Source of the DNA: Marsupella aquatica
Lineage: Eukaryota > Marchantiophyta
Length of the DNA: 64,000 bases
NCBI GenBank assembly: GCA_973895155.1
Contig: OZ316894.1
Coordinates: 7,192,001-7,256,000, forward strand
Direction of reading: 5' to 3'
This document shows, piece by piece, positions 11,668 to 22,274 of this stretch (position 1 is the stretch's first letter; each line of letters opens with the position of its first letter). The notes beneath the pieces were generated by a model. That model saw nothing but the letters and a program-made list of their open reading frames with translations, made no database searches and was not told the DNA's origin. The translations under genes were made by a program, and so were the position numbers.

Positions 11668-14600
11668 TAGCTCCCCACTTAATTGTGAAGCGTCCTCGCG
11701 AACAACTTCATCTTCGTCCATATAGTATTTCTTGAGGCGGTCATAATGGATGCGAACTGGATATACCTCTCCCGTAATGTTGGCCAATTGTACGGAGCCA
11801 TTGGGGAACATCATGGTTACTCTAAAGGGTCCTAACCAGCGAGTGTAAAGCTTTCCTGGAAACCTACTATACCTACTGTCATAAAGTAGCACAAGATCAC
11901 CGGTATGAATACTAACTACTTTTAACTTTTTATCATACTGCTGCTTCATGATATTCTGTCTATATTCTACTCTCTCGGCTGAAATCATTCTCGCTTCCTC
12001 TAAAGCTTCTAACCTATATTCTCGCTCCTTTAGGCTCTCCTCCGCTGAGGCTCTTTCCTCAATTATAACTTGAAATGTCGGTATCTCAAGTTGCATGGGT
12101 ACTAGGGCTTCTTGTCCAAAGGTTAAGAAGAAGGGTGTATGACCGGTAGTGGATTTATAGGCAAGATTGTAAGCAAAAATAGCAGCAAACCATTTATCAT
12201 CCCAATCGAGTTTGTTCTGAGCTACTGTCTTGTTCAATATCTTTCCTATGATTCCGTTTGCTCGTTCTGTCAACCCGTTTGCCTTTGGATGGTAGGGAGT
12301 AGTAGGCCTATGTTTAACTAAATACTGCTCATTTAAACGACTAATTATATCATTCAAAAAATGGGTTCCTCTATCACTAACTAATTCTAGGGGTGCTCCA
12401 TACCTGGTGAAGATCTGCTCATACATGAATCTAGCCGTAGTAATTGCATCATCCTTCGTTGTTGGTCTGGCCTCTACCCATTTAGTTGCATAATCCGTAG
12501 CCAGGATTATGTACTTGTTCCGTCGAGGGTGGGTCAGTGGTTTCAGAGGTCCAATGTAATCAATACCCCACTTCTCGAATGGTGCCAGAGGTAGAATAGG
12601 GTGCAGTGGATGCCTGGTGGACGCCCTTGGTCCTCCCGCTCGTTGACAAGGATCGCATTGTCTGATAAACTGATAGACATCTTTGTGCAAGGTGGGCCAC
12701 CAGTAACCGGCATTTAATATCTTCTTAGACGTGGTTACTGGGGCAAAATGTCCTCCGGCCTCCTCTCCATGCATGGCCCGTAGGACTCGTTTTACCTCTC
12801 TCTTTTCCAAACATCTTTGAATCGTGCCGTTGATTCCATGCTTGTGCAGTATGCCTTTAATGCACTGATACTGTCTGACCTTCTGCACAAAGACTGCGGC
12901 TTGCTCTCGGCTTAATCCTGGCTGTAATCTGGAAGTGCTGAGAAATTGTAAAATCTCAGGGTACCATGTACCAGCTATTTCCACAACGAATAGCTCCTCG
13001 TCGGGGAATCGATCATCGATGCAATCCGTGGCAGGTTTACCTGTGATCCTTGAAAAGAAGTCGGCATTGGCATGTAACTTTCCCGGCTTGATCCTTAGCT
13101 CATAGTCAAACTCCTGTAATAGCAAAATCCATCTTGCTACTCTGCCTGTAAGGTCCGGCTTATTGACTAGGTACTTCAAACTTTCATGATCAGTATGAAA
13201 GATTACCTTGTACCCTAGTAAATAATGCCTAAACTTTTTACAAGAATAAATGACTCCTAATGCTTCTCTTTCCGTGGTAGAGTAGTTCCGTTCGGCATCG
13301 GCAAGCTGACGGCTTGCGAAGTATATGGGATGGTCCCTTCCTTTCTCATCCAACTGACTTAGTACTGAGCCAATACAGAAGCCCGAGACATCTACAAAAA
13401 CATGAAAATCTTTGTTCCAGTCCGGTGCTATCATGACTGGGGCCTCTACTAACATCTGCTTCAATTCTACCACCGCTGTGACTCGTTCGGGTGTGGGTTC
13501 GAAGTCTGCTCCTGCCTTGAGCATATTGGTTAATGGTAAAGCCAGCTTGGCAAAATCCTTGATGAACCGGCGATAGTAACCAATGCATCCCAAGAAGGAT
13601 CTTACATCCTTTATGTTCTTAGGTTGCATGATATCTAGCCATACTGCTAGCTTACCTTTGTCAATCTCAATGCCCTTCCTTGATACCTTGTGGCCTAGTA
13701 GCACCCCCTCGGTTACTGCAAAAAAACATTTATCTGGGTGTAACTTGAGACCCACCTCTCTACATCTCATGAAGGTTTTCCTGAGGTATTTAGCATGTTT
13801 CGATGCCTTCCCGAATACTGCAAAGTCATCAATGAAGATTTCCATGAACTTTCTCAAGTAATCATGAAAAATGTTCACCATTAATCGTTGGAACATAGCT
13901 GGTGCGTTGCAGAGTCCAAACGGCATACGATTGAAGACATAGATCCCCCATTCCGTGATGAAGGCCGTCTTGATTTGGTCTTCCTGCCGAATCCTGATTT
14001 GGTTATAACCAGAGTATCCATCCATGAATGAATATAGTTCATGACTGGCTACCATGTCTAGTACCATATCAGTAAACGGTAAAGGAAAATGGTCTTTTAA
14101 TGTTGCTTCATTCAGCTTCCTGTAATCCTGACAAACCCGGATCTTGGGTTTACCATCGGGTCCAGCTTTCTTGGGAACTATCACAATTGGAGACACCCAG
14201 TCTGAATGCAGGACTGGAGTGATGAATCCAGCTTCCACTAGTTTGTCGATTTCTGTTTTGACCAGCAGGGAATACTTCGGGTTCATCCTTCGAATTGGTT
14301 GTCGAAATGATTTGGCTCCTAACATGAGATCAATTCGATGTTCCCCTAGTGTTGGATCTACTCCCTTTTGATCTTGGTGACTCCATGCAAACACATCCTG
14401 AAATTCAATCAATAAATCACTGATCTCTTTCTCGAGCTCAGGTGCTAGGTTTCTCCCTAAGTTCAGTTCTCTTCCCTCTCCTAAGTCGAGCTTCCGATAT
14501 TGCCGTGCTTGGATCATATTAATCTGCTTCTTCAAATTCGGGTCCAGTTCGACTTCCAGTCTCTCTAATCTCATACCTCCATAAACTGGGATCTCGGCTG

Positions 14601-14922
14601 GACTAGCCGAGTCGGTCCCTTCCTTGGTGTCCATAGATTGTCCCCTTACCGGTCTATTCGGTTTTGAATTAGTGGTCGGCTCTCCTTCCTGCCTTGGCTC
14701 TAGATCGTGTCTGTCCATCTCATCCACCTCTTGCTCCTGAGAGTTAGGCCGCTGTGCTCTCTCGGCTTCTAATAGGGCCTCAATTTGTTCTGCCCTCGTA
14801 ATCGGCTTGTATGCCGATCCCTTGGTATTTAATTCCTTGCCGATGATCGATGGCGTTGTGGACCCCGTCGGCTCTGCCACAACGCCTACAGAAAATCCAC
14901 TGTCCCTGCTACTGCTCCCCAC
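11656..14922 (-). CDS. pol: pol polyprotein of element B: reverse transcriptase, RNase H, integrase
   Basis: An open frame of 1088 codons. Reverse transcriptase spans roughly residues 180-400, with DGYSGYNQI, MPFGLCNAPAMFQ and the catalytic FIDDF near residue 365. RNase H starts near 505 (VDVSG, then TEREAL and TDHESL acidic residues). Integrase has an H-H-C-C finger near 716-760 (HGEEAGGH, CDPC), the catalytic DDE (GIDYIG about 789, SDRGTHF about 849, NGLTERANG about 885) and a GPF module (WLGPF), with no chromodomain. The frame opens at a GTG right after a TAA, and the first ATG is about 70 codons in, so it is probably made by -1 frameshifting from gag-pro rather than initiated. Its stop codon lies inside the 3' LTR, after the PPT. 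Confidence 0.95.
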   Translation of the reverse strand: MGSSSRDSGFSVGVVAEPTGSTTPSIIGKELNTKGSAYKPITRAEQIEALLEAERAQRPNSQEQEVDEMDRHDLEPRQEGEPTTNSKPNRPVRGQSMDTKEGTDSASPAEIPVYGGMRLERLEVELDPNLKKQINMIQARQYRKLDLGEGRELNLGRNLAPELEKEISDLLIEFQDVFAWSHQDQKGVDPTLGEHRIDLMLGAKSFRQPIRRMNPKYSLLVKTEIDKLVEAGFITPVLHSDWVSPIVIVPKKAGPDGKPKIRVCQDYRKLNEATLKDHFPLPFTDMVLDMVASHELYSFMDGYSGYNQIRIRQEDQIKTAFITEWGIYVFNRMPFGLCNAPAMFQRLMVNIFHDYLRKFMEIFIDDFAVFGKASKHAKYLRKTFMRCREVGLKLHPDKCFFAVTEGVLLGHKVSRKGIEIDKGKLAVWLDIMQPKNIKDVRSFLGCIGYYRRFIKDFAKLALPLTNMLKAGADFEPTPERVTAVVELKQMLVEAPVMIAPDWNKDFHVFVDVSGFCIGSVLSQLDEKGRDHPIYFASRQLADAERNYSTTEREALGVIYSCKKFRHYLLGYKVIFHTDHESLKYLVNKPDLTGRVARWILLLQEFDYELRIKPGKLHANADFFSRITGKPATDCIDDRFPDEELFVVEIAGTWYPEILQFLSTSRLQPGLSREQAAVFVQKVRQYQCIKGILHKHGINGTIQRCLEKREVKRVLRAMHGEEAGGHFAPVTTSKKILNAGYWWPTLHKDVYQFIRQCDPCQRAGGPRASTRHPLHPILPLAPFEKWGIDYIGPLKPLTHPRRNKYIILATDYATKWVEARPTTKDDAITTARFMYEQIFTRYGAPLELVSDRGTHFLNDIISRLNEQYLVKHRPTTPYHPKANGLTERANGIIGKILNKTVAQNKLDWDDKWFAAIFAYNLAYKSTTGHTPFFLTFGQEALVPMQLEIPTFQVIIEERASAEESLKEREYRLEALEEARMISAERVEYRQNIMKQQYDKKLKVVSIHTGDLVLLYDSRYSRFPGKLYTRWLGPFRVTMMFPNGSVQLANITGEVYPVRIHYDRLKKYYMDEDEVVREDASQLSGELCDA
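11668..11680 (-). other. polypurine tract of element B
   Basis: On the minus strand AAGTGGGGAGCTA abuts the TGTGATGCC start of the 3' LTR. It is the expected plus-strand priming site. Pol is translated through it. Confidence 0.8.
14852..14898 (-). promoter_or_regulatory. -1 programmed ribosomal frameshift signal (slippery site, hairpin, possible pseudoknot)
   Basis: On the minus strand: heptamer GGATTTT (14898-14892), spacer CTGTA, a perfect 10-bp stem GGCGTTGTGG/CCACAACGCC (14886-14877, 14861-14852) and a 15-nt loop. The gag-frame TAG stop (14888-14886) directly follows CTG. Loop bases GCCGA can pair with TCGGC just downstream (near 14840), giving an H-type pseudoknot. Pol is in the -1 frame and lacks its own ATG. 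GGAUUUU is the known shifty heptamer of dianthoviruses. All pairing parts are identical in element A. Confidence 0.8.
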
Positions 14923-17823
14923 TTAGCCGTTTCATCCAATTGGTCTACATCCTTTACTTCCTCCGGAATTGCAGCTAAAAAGGTGGATTCTATTGTAAAG
15001 CAGTCCTCGACCTCTTCGTCTTCTTCTTCCAAGTCACCTTCCATTGGTTCTTGCCATAATTCGCTGGGGGGTACCTCTGGTCCAAAGACACCTTCTTCGG
15101 TTAGGTTAGTGAGGCATTCTAACCAACGTACTTCATCGGCTGACTCCAGTCCACTGTCGTACCCATCTACTTCCCTTATGCTTTTCCTACGGTCATCCTT
15201 AGTGTCCCAGGATACCGTGATAGAGGGGGTCCCGAAAGTGAACTGCTTTTTACCCCAATCTTCTATTACCTCGGCTAGGTACAGCCATGGCCTACCAATC
15301 AATAGCTGGAATGACGTAGGATTTACCGGCTTCATTACTACATAGTTAATGCTAAAGAAGATACCTCCTATCTCTGTCTTGATGCCGGTTAACACTCCCG
15401 TCGGAATGACCTGATATCCATTGGCCATGTTCAACACTCTTCCAGTCATCTCCGGTGTTAGACCCCACCCTTTTGCTGTTGAATCAATCATAATACATAC
15501 CCCTGATCCTCCATCGATGGGTACCCGTAGTAATAATTCTCCTTGAATCATTAATGGTAATGCTGGGGCTCCTTGATCTTCTTCTATCATTAGTACGTTG
15601 GATCTGGTTGCTACCTTGGGTAATCTCGGCTTGCCGAGAATAGCCTTCCTTAATTGCTTCCGGAAGTACGGGCTATTTTTCAATAGTTGACCTACTGTTG
15701 CCGAGACTCTAGATTCTAGTACATCTTTAGCCAGGTCATAGGGAACAATCGGCTTCTCTTCTGGTGGTGTTTCCGTCTTGGATTCGGCCAGTTTTGCTAT
15801 GCTAGTCTCCACAGCTGTTGGGTCTTCCGAAGCAAACAATGCTTTTGCTCGTTTTACATCCTTGGCAATGGCTTCGGTATTCTCCAGGGTTTCTAATTCT
15901 CTTAGTTGTTCCTTAACACTAGCCGTAACAGAGGGGTAGAACAACTTAGGATGATCTCGATTGAAGTCGCTATCTTGTGAAGGATTGGTTTCACTGGTGG
16001 GCTCATGGCTTACCTGTATTGCCGGAGCCCTCCCTTCTCCTTCTGTTGATGTTGACGAAGAGTCGATCCTTTCCTCCGTAACCTTCCCTTTATTTTTGGC
16101 CAGCCCATCCCACCTTTCCTTCCTTCTGGTAGATCGAGTAGAGACCCGGTAGCAATCATGATCTAAATCCTCCTCTGAGAAGGTTGATAGGGCTTCGGCC
16201 TCATCATCAGATGGTACGAACTCTGCCTCGGCATCCTCTTGCCATCCTAGTTCGATGTGGTTGATTTGAACTCCTCCGGGGGTAGTACCTGGCGGTAAGA
16301 TCTTGATCGGCAAAAGCTTATGATTTGCGGCCAGGCCTGCCAACCAAGTAGGACATTGCCCTAGCATATGACCTTCCTGTCGGCATCCCATACATAGCTG
16401 AGCTGGTTGTCCATCACCCTGTTTGCGTGCATTCGGGCATTCTCTAGCAAAATGGCCAGGTTGACCACAATTATAGCACGCCGCAAATCTTTGCACATTC
16501 GGCCTAGGAGGTACTGACGGGTTCTGAATAATCCGAGGATACATCTCTCCTGGATTGTTCCTTAACCCTGACCACAGAGATGCAGGTCTGTTGGATAGGT
16601 CTCGTGCTCCAGTCTCACTGATGCCGAAAACACTATCAGCGGCATCTCCCAAAAAGTACTCTACTTCTCCGTGACATGGTCTGATCTCGGCCACATGCCG
16701 AACATGATTAGTATTAAGCTTAGGACACGCATCTTTATGGTGTCCGGTTTTATAACATAAGGCACACCATACAGAGCTATCCTCCTGTACTACCTTCTTC
16801 TTTGGTTTTACCTCTGCAATGATAGCCTTAAGTTGCTCGGTAAGGGCTACGATGTTATCTGGTGGCTTAGCCTCCATCTTGACTTTCGTCTTCCCTCTCC
16901 TTCTGCCCTTCCTTTTCCTAGTTTTCTTCTTCTTCAGAACTAGAAGATGACTCACTCTTGCTACTTCCACTATCCGAGCTTGACTTATCACTTCTAGACT
17001 TCTTGGAATGTTTCTTCTTCTTATCTTTTTTCTTATGGGGTGATCCCTCCTCTGATGAGGAACTCTCAGACTTAAGCTGTTTCTTCCGGCTTGTGATATC
17101 TGCATTAATGTATAATTGAATATCCTTAATTGCTTCGGCTAAAGTCTCCGGGTTCTCCTTCCTAATTGCAAAACTCATCTTCTGTGGCAAAGCATTCACC
17201 AACCATTGAAGTTGCATACCTTCAGATGCATTGGTCTTTGTACGTCTTACCAGTTTCTGAAAGCGTTGCAAGAACTTCCTGAAGGATTTGTTCTCCTTGA
17301 ACCGAAGTTGTCCCAACTTCAGCACTGCTAGTTCTGAAGTTCCAATGGGTCGAAACTCCTTAACAAAGAGTGTTTTGAAGATATCCTAGATGGCTTGATC
17401 TTCCACATCTAATGCTCTGTACCAAGGCCTAGCCTCACCCTTGAACAGGCCGGGAAGAATCTGCATCTTGATGGCCGATTCTCCATTTGCTGCAGCGGTT
17501 CCCTCGAAATCATCCAACCATTCGTCCGGATCCTCATCTCCTCTCCCATGAAATGCCTTGTAATGTATGCGCAACCGCTGGCTCAATCTGGTCCCTGGCC
17601 TCTCGTCTGGCCGTGCCTCTGGTTCCCCCATGTCGGTTGGAGACTCACTTCTCCTTACCGACTCTTCTTCTGGTATGTCTTCTTCGACGCCACTTCCAGT
17701 TTCGGAGCTACCAGCTCTTTCTGCCCCTCTCAGTCGCTGTGTATCATGCCACCCGGCGAGCTGCTGCAGTCGAGCTCTCTCCCATCGAATCACTCTTTCT
17801 TCCCTCGGCATAAGGTCAGTCAT
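14886..17823 (-). pseudogene. gag: gag-protease polyprotein of element B, two lesions
   Basis: The start codon is at 17823, about 45 bp inside the PBS. It has a capsid region (DEDPDEWLDDFEGTA, LPGLFKGEARPWYRAL, then LRFKENKSFRKFLQRFQ) and a Ser/Lys/Glu linker. Three CCHC knuckles follow: CALCYKTGHHKDAC near 16765, CYNCGQPGHFAREC near 16475 and CMGCRQEGHMLGQC near 16385. The aspartic protease has DGGSG near 15520. Lesions are a Trp codon (TGG in A) turned to TAG at 17386-17388, and a 1-nt insertion in a T/C run near 16921-16936. From 17105 to 14886 the frame is open and ends TAG at the frameshift signal. Particle proteins would have to come from another copy. Confidence 0.9.
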
Positions 17824-17868
17824 TACCTACGCTTCCGTTCTAACTTCATATCTCACGGCTTAAGAAAT

Positions 17869-17888
17869 GCCCCCTCCATCTAGCGCCA
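17869..17888 (-). other. primer binding site, element B
   Basis: TGGCGCTAGATGGAGGGGGC on the minus strand, 4 nt inside the CA end of the 5' LTR. Identical to that of element A. Confidence 0.8.
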
Positions 17889-17892
17889 AAAA

Positions 17893-20603
17893 TGTGGTGC
17901 GTCCCATGGCTCCCTAAACCCAAGAAACCCCCCAGCTCAAGCCGATTCCCGCAGGTTTCGTGCTTGGCGAGGCCGTTTCCGCGGCTTAGCGGCATGGGAC
18001 GCTGCTAACCTTCTACTACTACTATTAATATTTTACACACATATACTGGATAGATCCTTCATCGGGTCATGAGATACGTAGCCGGCCTAATATAGGCCTT
18101 CCCCTGTCTTCCCCTCCGTCTTGTTAGGTATGTTTGGATTCCGCCGCCGGAATGATCCCCAATAGGCTTGGTTAAGCCGCTAAGACCTCTCTCAGCTCGA
18201 CACATCCAACTCTCACTCCCCTGCTTACTTTCCTTCCTTCTGTTGATGTGGGCACTCTTCACACAAGTTAATGCGACACACAAATAGCAAAATGACTCAT
18301 TCTGACTGAGTCATACCATGCACTTGCCATACAAACAGTACATCTCATACACAAGTTCTGCGAACTAAGCCGTGAGGCCAACTCTATTCAGCTCTTAGGC
18401 ATGAGGAAACATGAATATACACAAGGGTCACTGTATGACTAACCGAGAGCTTCTCGTACTACTTGATCCCAGCCCGGCTGGTGCAAACTAAAAACTTGCT
18501 AAAGAAGAGGCCCTGAGCTCCCCGCTGCCCAGGTACTTATCCTGGTAGTGGATCCGCCATTCTTTGCATCGTAAGCCTAATCTACCTGACAGTAATCTAC
18601 TTGCCCGAATCTACCTATGTACAGCAAGGCAGGAGCTCAAGTGTTGCCCCTACCAGTGGAACCGCAATCCCACTAAGCTAAGTGTCAGGGCCGCTCCTGG
18701 TCCTGATCCTAATCCTAAACTTGGAGATCCGTGCCCGCCCTACCCACTCACGCCTCCTCCCTCCACGTCCGCCCTCCCTAAAAGGAACGGCGCCCTTGCA
18801 CCGTCACGACACCGGTGGTGGATCCTCAATGGACGCCCCCAACACTTCCTCCTCAGCCACTGCCGTTGGCCCGCCTACTGACAGATTACCTGCCCTTGAC
18901 CGAGTCAACTCTCCATCGGCCTGACTGGGTCCACCTTCGGCTTCAGCCTTGACACCGGCCTCGGCAATACCCACGGCTTCGGCCTCAGCCACTCCCACGG
19001 CTTCGGCTTCAGCCACTCCCTCGGCTTCGGCCTCCCCTTCCCCTAGGGTAGTTGGATCCTTAGCCGTGACCCTGTCTGGGGTCGGTGCTGGGTCTACCGG
19101 CACAACAGCGGCATGTGATAGCCAAGCCGCGACACGCTCCCCATGCCGATTACCTGCTGCTCCTCCTTTAAGATCTTCTTCAATTGGTTGAGGAGGTACC
19201 CGTTGTAGTCCCGGCTTGGGTCTGGCCTTTCTGCCAGATAGACCTGTGCCTTGCCGATCTCTGCCCGCGGCAAGTTACAATGCATGGTCACCCGCAAGAA
19301 GTCGATCATCTCTCCTATGTGCGGGTTGGTGCAGGTGTTCCGGAAGAAGCCATTCTTCGTTGATGGCCCGGGGAACGACCGGAACTCCTTGTCAGGCAAG
19401 GTCTTCCTGGTATCAACTTTGGTCTTATTGCCTATCGGCAGGCCAAACACTTCGGCAATTACCTTGGGAGTAAGATAGAAATCCCTCCCATATATCCTCG
19501 TGCAATTGGTCTCGGGTTCCCATGACCCCACGAATTCTAATAGGTCTGACTCCGGTACCTCCGGCTTCAGCCATGGTAATCTTACAAAGGCCTCCAAGCC
19601 GGATCCGGCCATGAAGCCTTGGTACTTCTTGGTCTGCATGGCCGTAAAGCATGCATCCTCCTCCCGTGCAAAATGTAGTTGCACCTCCACCGGTAGGGTT
19701 GCCGCCCAGCCCTTCCAGGTGTCATCCCTGGTTGGAATGGCCTTGATGGGATCGACCTCCTCCTCTTCGGCTTCTCCCTGCCTCCTGCTCTGCTGCTCGG
19801 CTGGCCTCTTTGGTGCCGCCGACCTCGTTCTTTTTGCCGGGGTGGCTTCATCGTTGATGGCTCCCTTCCTCTTCATCTCTGCTGCCGTGGAGGTTTCTCC
19901 TAGCACCGTTGCCTGGGTCCACCTTTCCGTGCTACCCTTTAATTCCCAGTGTATGTCGTTGCAGTTCTTGATGGCCTCTCGGATGCCGACGACGCTATCT
20001 TTGCAAAACAGAAGATCGTCGAGTTGATTGGAAGTAGGCGTCCACAGGAACTCGTCCTTGATGAGTTTGCCTCCTAAGAAAGCTGTATTCTGCAGCTCCC
20101 ACAATCGAGCGAGCTCCTGCCGTTCTCGAGCTGCCCTTTCTGACTCCTCATCCTCGTAAGTCTTGATGTACTCAGTTGCCCGTTCGAACAGGCATCCCCA
20201 GAAATGTGCCGCTTGATTGACGTTGCTCATACCCTCCTTAGGTCGATCGTCGGTATCTACTCTCTCCCCGAGTGCTTGCCTAAGCAGCTGACAGTAGTTG
20301 GCCTCCCGTAGTCGTCTGCCTAGTTCGTGCTCGCAAATGAGCCACCATCTCCTGCAAGCGCTCCTTACCCCTCTCCTCTGCCGGTCCTTCTTCCCGTTGA
20401 TCCTTCCTAGCCGCCGACGCTTAACGCGCCCTAACCCTAATCGGGTTTTCACCCTTAGCCTTACCTCCGGCCTCGGCCCGGGTTCCATGGTTGCCCCTAA
20501 TTGTTTATATTTTCCTTGTTTTGTCCCTATACTAAGGTGTTCCTAGGGTGCCTTCCTGCTTTACCCACTTAACCGGCCGAGTGATTCCTGTCTAGGCATC
20601 ACA
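17893..20603 (-). repeat. 5' LTR of element B, 2711 bp, internally deleted
   Basis: The ends are the same as the 3' LTR, but the interior between TACC at 8220 and TACC at 10159 of the 3' LTR is missing. That is 1939 bp joined through 4-nt microhomology at about 19095-19098. One extra 24-bp repeat unit is present near 18985-19030. 4626 - 1939 + 24 equals the observed 2711, so no other net indels exist. The inverted repeat ATTCCG...CGGAAT recurs at 18138-18153. Confidence 0.95.
18804..20488 (-). pseudogene. LTR-encoded protein, deletion derivative in 5' LTR of B
   Basis: The N-terminal 450 or so codons (20488 downward), carrying the mobile-domain-like region, are open and nearly identical to 11552-10159. 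The deletion removes the coiled coil and shifts the frame (1939 is not a multiple of 3). The Ala/Glu repeat tail (19103-18804) is therefore out of frame. A truncated protein of 464 residues could still be read. Confidence 0.85.
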
Positions 20604-20819
20604 GCAGGTGTTCCGGAAGAAGCCATTCTTCGTTGATGGCCCGGGGAACGACCGGAACTCCTTGTCAGGCAAGGTCTTCCTGGTATCAACTTTGGTCTTA
20701 TTACCTATCGGCAAGCCAAACACTTCGGCAATCACCTTGGGAGTAAGATAGAAATCCTTCCCATATATCCTCGTGCAATTGGTCTGAATCCGGTACCTCC
20801 GGCTTCAGCCATGGTAATC
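20604..20819 (-). repeat. LTR of element A, continuation after element B
   Basis: It begins with the second GCAGG copy and continues the A LTR where it broke at 7041 (...TTCCGGAAGAAGCCATTC...). It stops abruptly at about 20819, so the rest of A's LTR is lost. Relative to 53346-53392 it lacks 35 bp between two GGTCT repeats (near 20785), a short direct-repeat deletion. Confidence 0.9.
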
Positions 20820-20825
20820 AGTCTT

Positions 20826-20975
20826 GAAATGTACACTTTTATGTCCCCAAATGTACACTTTTTGATACCTAAATGTACACTTTATAGGCCAAATCTTATT
20901 AGTATTATATTAATATATTATATTATATTATATTATATTATATTAATTATAATAGTATTATATTACTTATTAGTT
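20826..20975. repeat. GTACACTTT triplicate followed by an AT-rich TATTA repeat
   Basis: AATGTACACTTT occurs three times at about 22-bp spacing (20826-20886). A stretch built almost only of TATTA/TATAT follows (20901-20975). It marks the truncation edge of element A. Confidence 0.8.
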
Positions 20976-21300
20976 CACAAAGAACCATGGGATAGAGATC
21001 ATACTTGTAAAAACATTTCCGCACAAAGAAGCCCAGGCAAGGACCATTGATTGATAATGTGTGAAAATAATTATATACAATTGTGTCCAAACTTACAATG
21101 AATATCCAGGGCTGGCACCCATTTTACTATCTAATGGGCTTAACATGAGTCAGATCTCTAAACAAAGTGCTTCTTACAATATTTATTTGAGCACGTGCCT
21201 TTGTCTCCTTTACTATCTACCCTAATGTCACGGTTGCAACTCCCTTTATCTTCAGGGAGATGAAATTTGGTGGTGTTGTTCCTAACTGCTATAATCTCCC
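20976..21300. other. no recognisable feature
   Basis: AT-rich sequence between the element A remnant and the 3' end of Y1. I see no coding frame or repeat structure. Confidence 0.5.
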
Positions 21301-22274
21301 TCAAAAAGTGTCTGGGATTTCTCTATACAGACCTGAATATTCCCGTCCTACAAATGATCTAGCAAGTGAGATGACAAGTGCATTGTCAAGTTCCACCTCA
21401 GGACGTAAGCTACATATACGGTGCTTCACAGCCCAAGGAATCTCATTGCTATTGAGGTCCAACACACTATGCCTATACTGTGACTTCCAAATTTTTGCTA
21501 CACATCTCTTACTAAGTTGATCATAAGTAATCTCATTTTTTGCCTTGTCTCTCTTAATGTGCAATAGAGACCACTTTGGAGAGTTTAGGAGAAGATAACA
21601 ATGAATGTCACTTGCATGTGACAGTTTCTCAAGACATGGCCAAAGAATTGTTAGAAGAAAATTGTCTCCACGATTGGCATGCGTGTAGGGCACTGGAAAT
21701 AGTCCGGTCATGTCTGGGTTGGCAAATGCCTTCAAGGGGGAGTCATCCACAAGGAGTGTGTTGGTTTCATCATATAAATTTCCAAATGCACTCCATACCA
21801 CCCGAAAATCCTTCAATAGCACATTTGCCTTTCCATTTGTAATGTCACGCCTTTGAATGCCTGTGTCAAAGGCTTCCACCTGTGTGAATACAAACTTCAG
21901 TTTCAACCGCTCCTCAATTGTGAACATCATGTTCAACATTTTCACTGTTCGCGGCATCCCAGCACATGTCCAAATTGCAACGTCAAACCGGTCAAAACCA
22001 ACTTTAGAAACTCATGGAGCCCTGGCCTCTCTGTATACATGCGACTAGTTCCATTTGATCTATCCCAATGCACTCCACTTGAGGTGACAATATTCCTGGA
22101 TGTGCCCTTGCTTTGGAATTCAATAGAATCCCAAAGTATTTTATTAAGGTCCAAAATCAGCAACTTCCGCTTGACGGGACCAGGTCTCGATTCTGCAAGT
22201 GCACCAAACACCATTCTCAGAGAAAAGATCAAAAGTGAACTTTGGATTAGGATTGTCTCAGTCCAAAAATACAA
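21301..22274 (-). pseudogene. Y1: FCP1/NIF-like HAD phosphatase, frameshifted
   Basis: HAD-fold signatures are in order: KLLILDLNKILWDS (motif I, DLN as in plant NIF-like proteins instead of DLD), YTERPGLHEFL, a segment equal to FDVAIWTCA, KDFRVVW, and NTLLVDDSPLKAFANP (motif III/IV, DD) followed by GLFPVPY. A frameshift near 21945-21990 separates the first half (22274-21942) from the second (21957-21301). The family dephosphorylates Ser/Thr such as the RNA polymerase II tail; a substrate here cannot be inferred. It lies just 3' of X1 on the same strand, and Y2 holds the same place behind X2. Confidence 0.75.

Larger units (their letters stand above)
7042..20603 (-). mobile_element. Full-length Ty3/gypsy element B (Athila/Tat-like), inserted in element A
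   Basis: A 13.56-kb element read on the minus strand: 5' LTR 20603-17893, PBS, gag-pro, pol, PPT, 3' LTR 11667-7042. It is bounded by a 5-bp TSD GCAGG and by TG...CA LTR ends. Domain order is gag-PR-RT-RNaseH-IN, with no chromodomain after the integrase, which fits the Athila/Tat branch. By eye the alignable parts of the two LTRs differ at roughly ten positions in 2.7 kb, so the insertion is fairly young. Gag is broken by two lesions while pol and the ORF in the 3' LTR remain open, so it is not autonomous as it stands. Confidence 0.95.
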
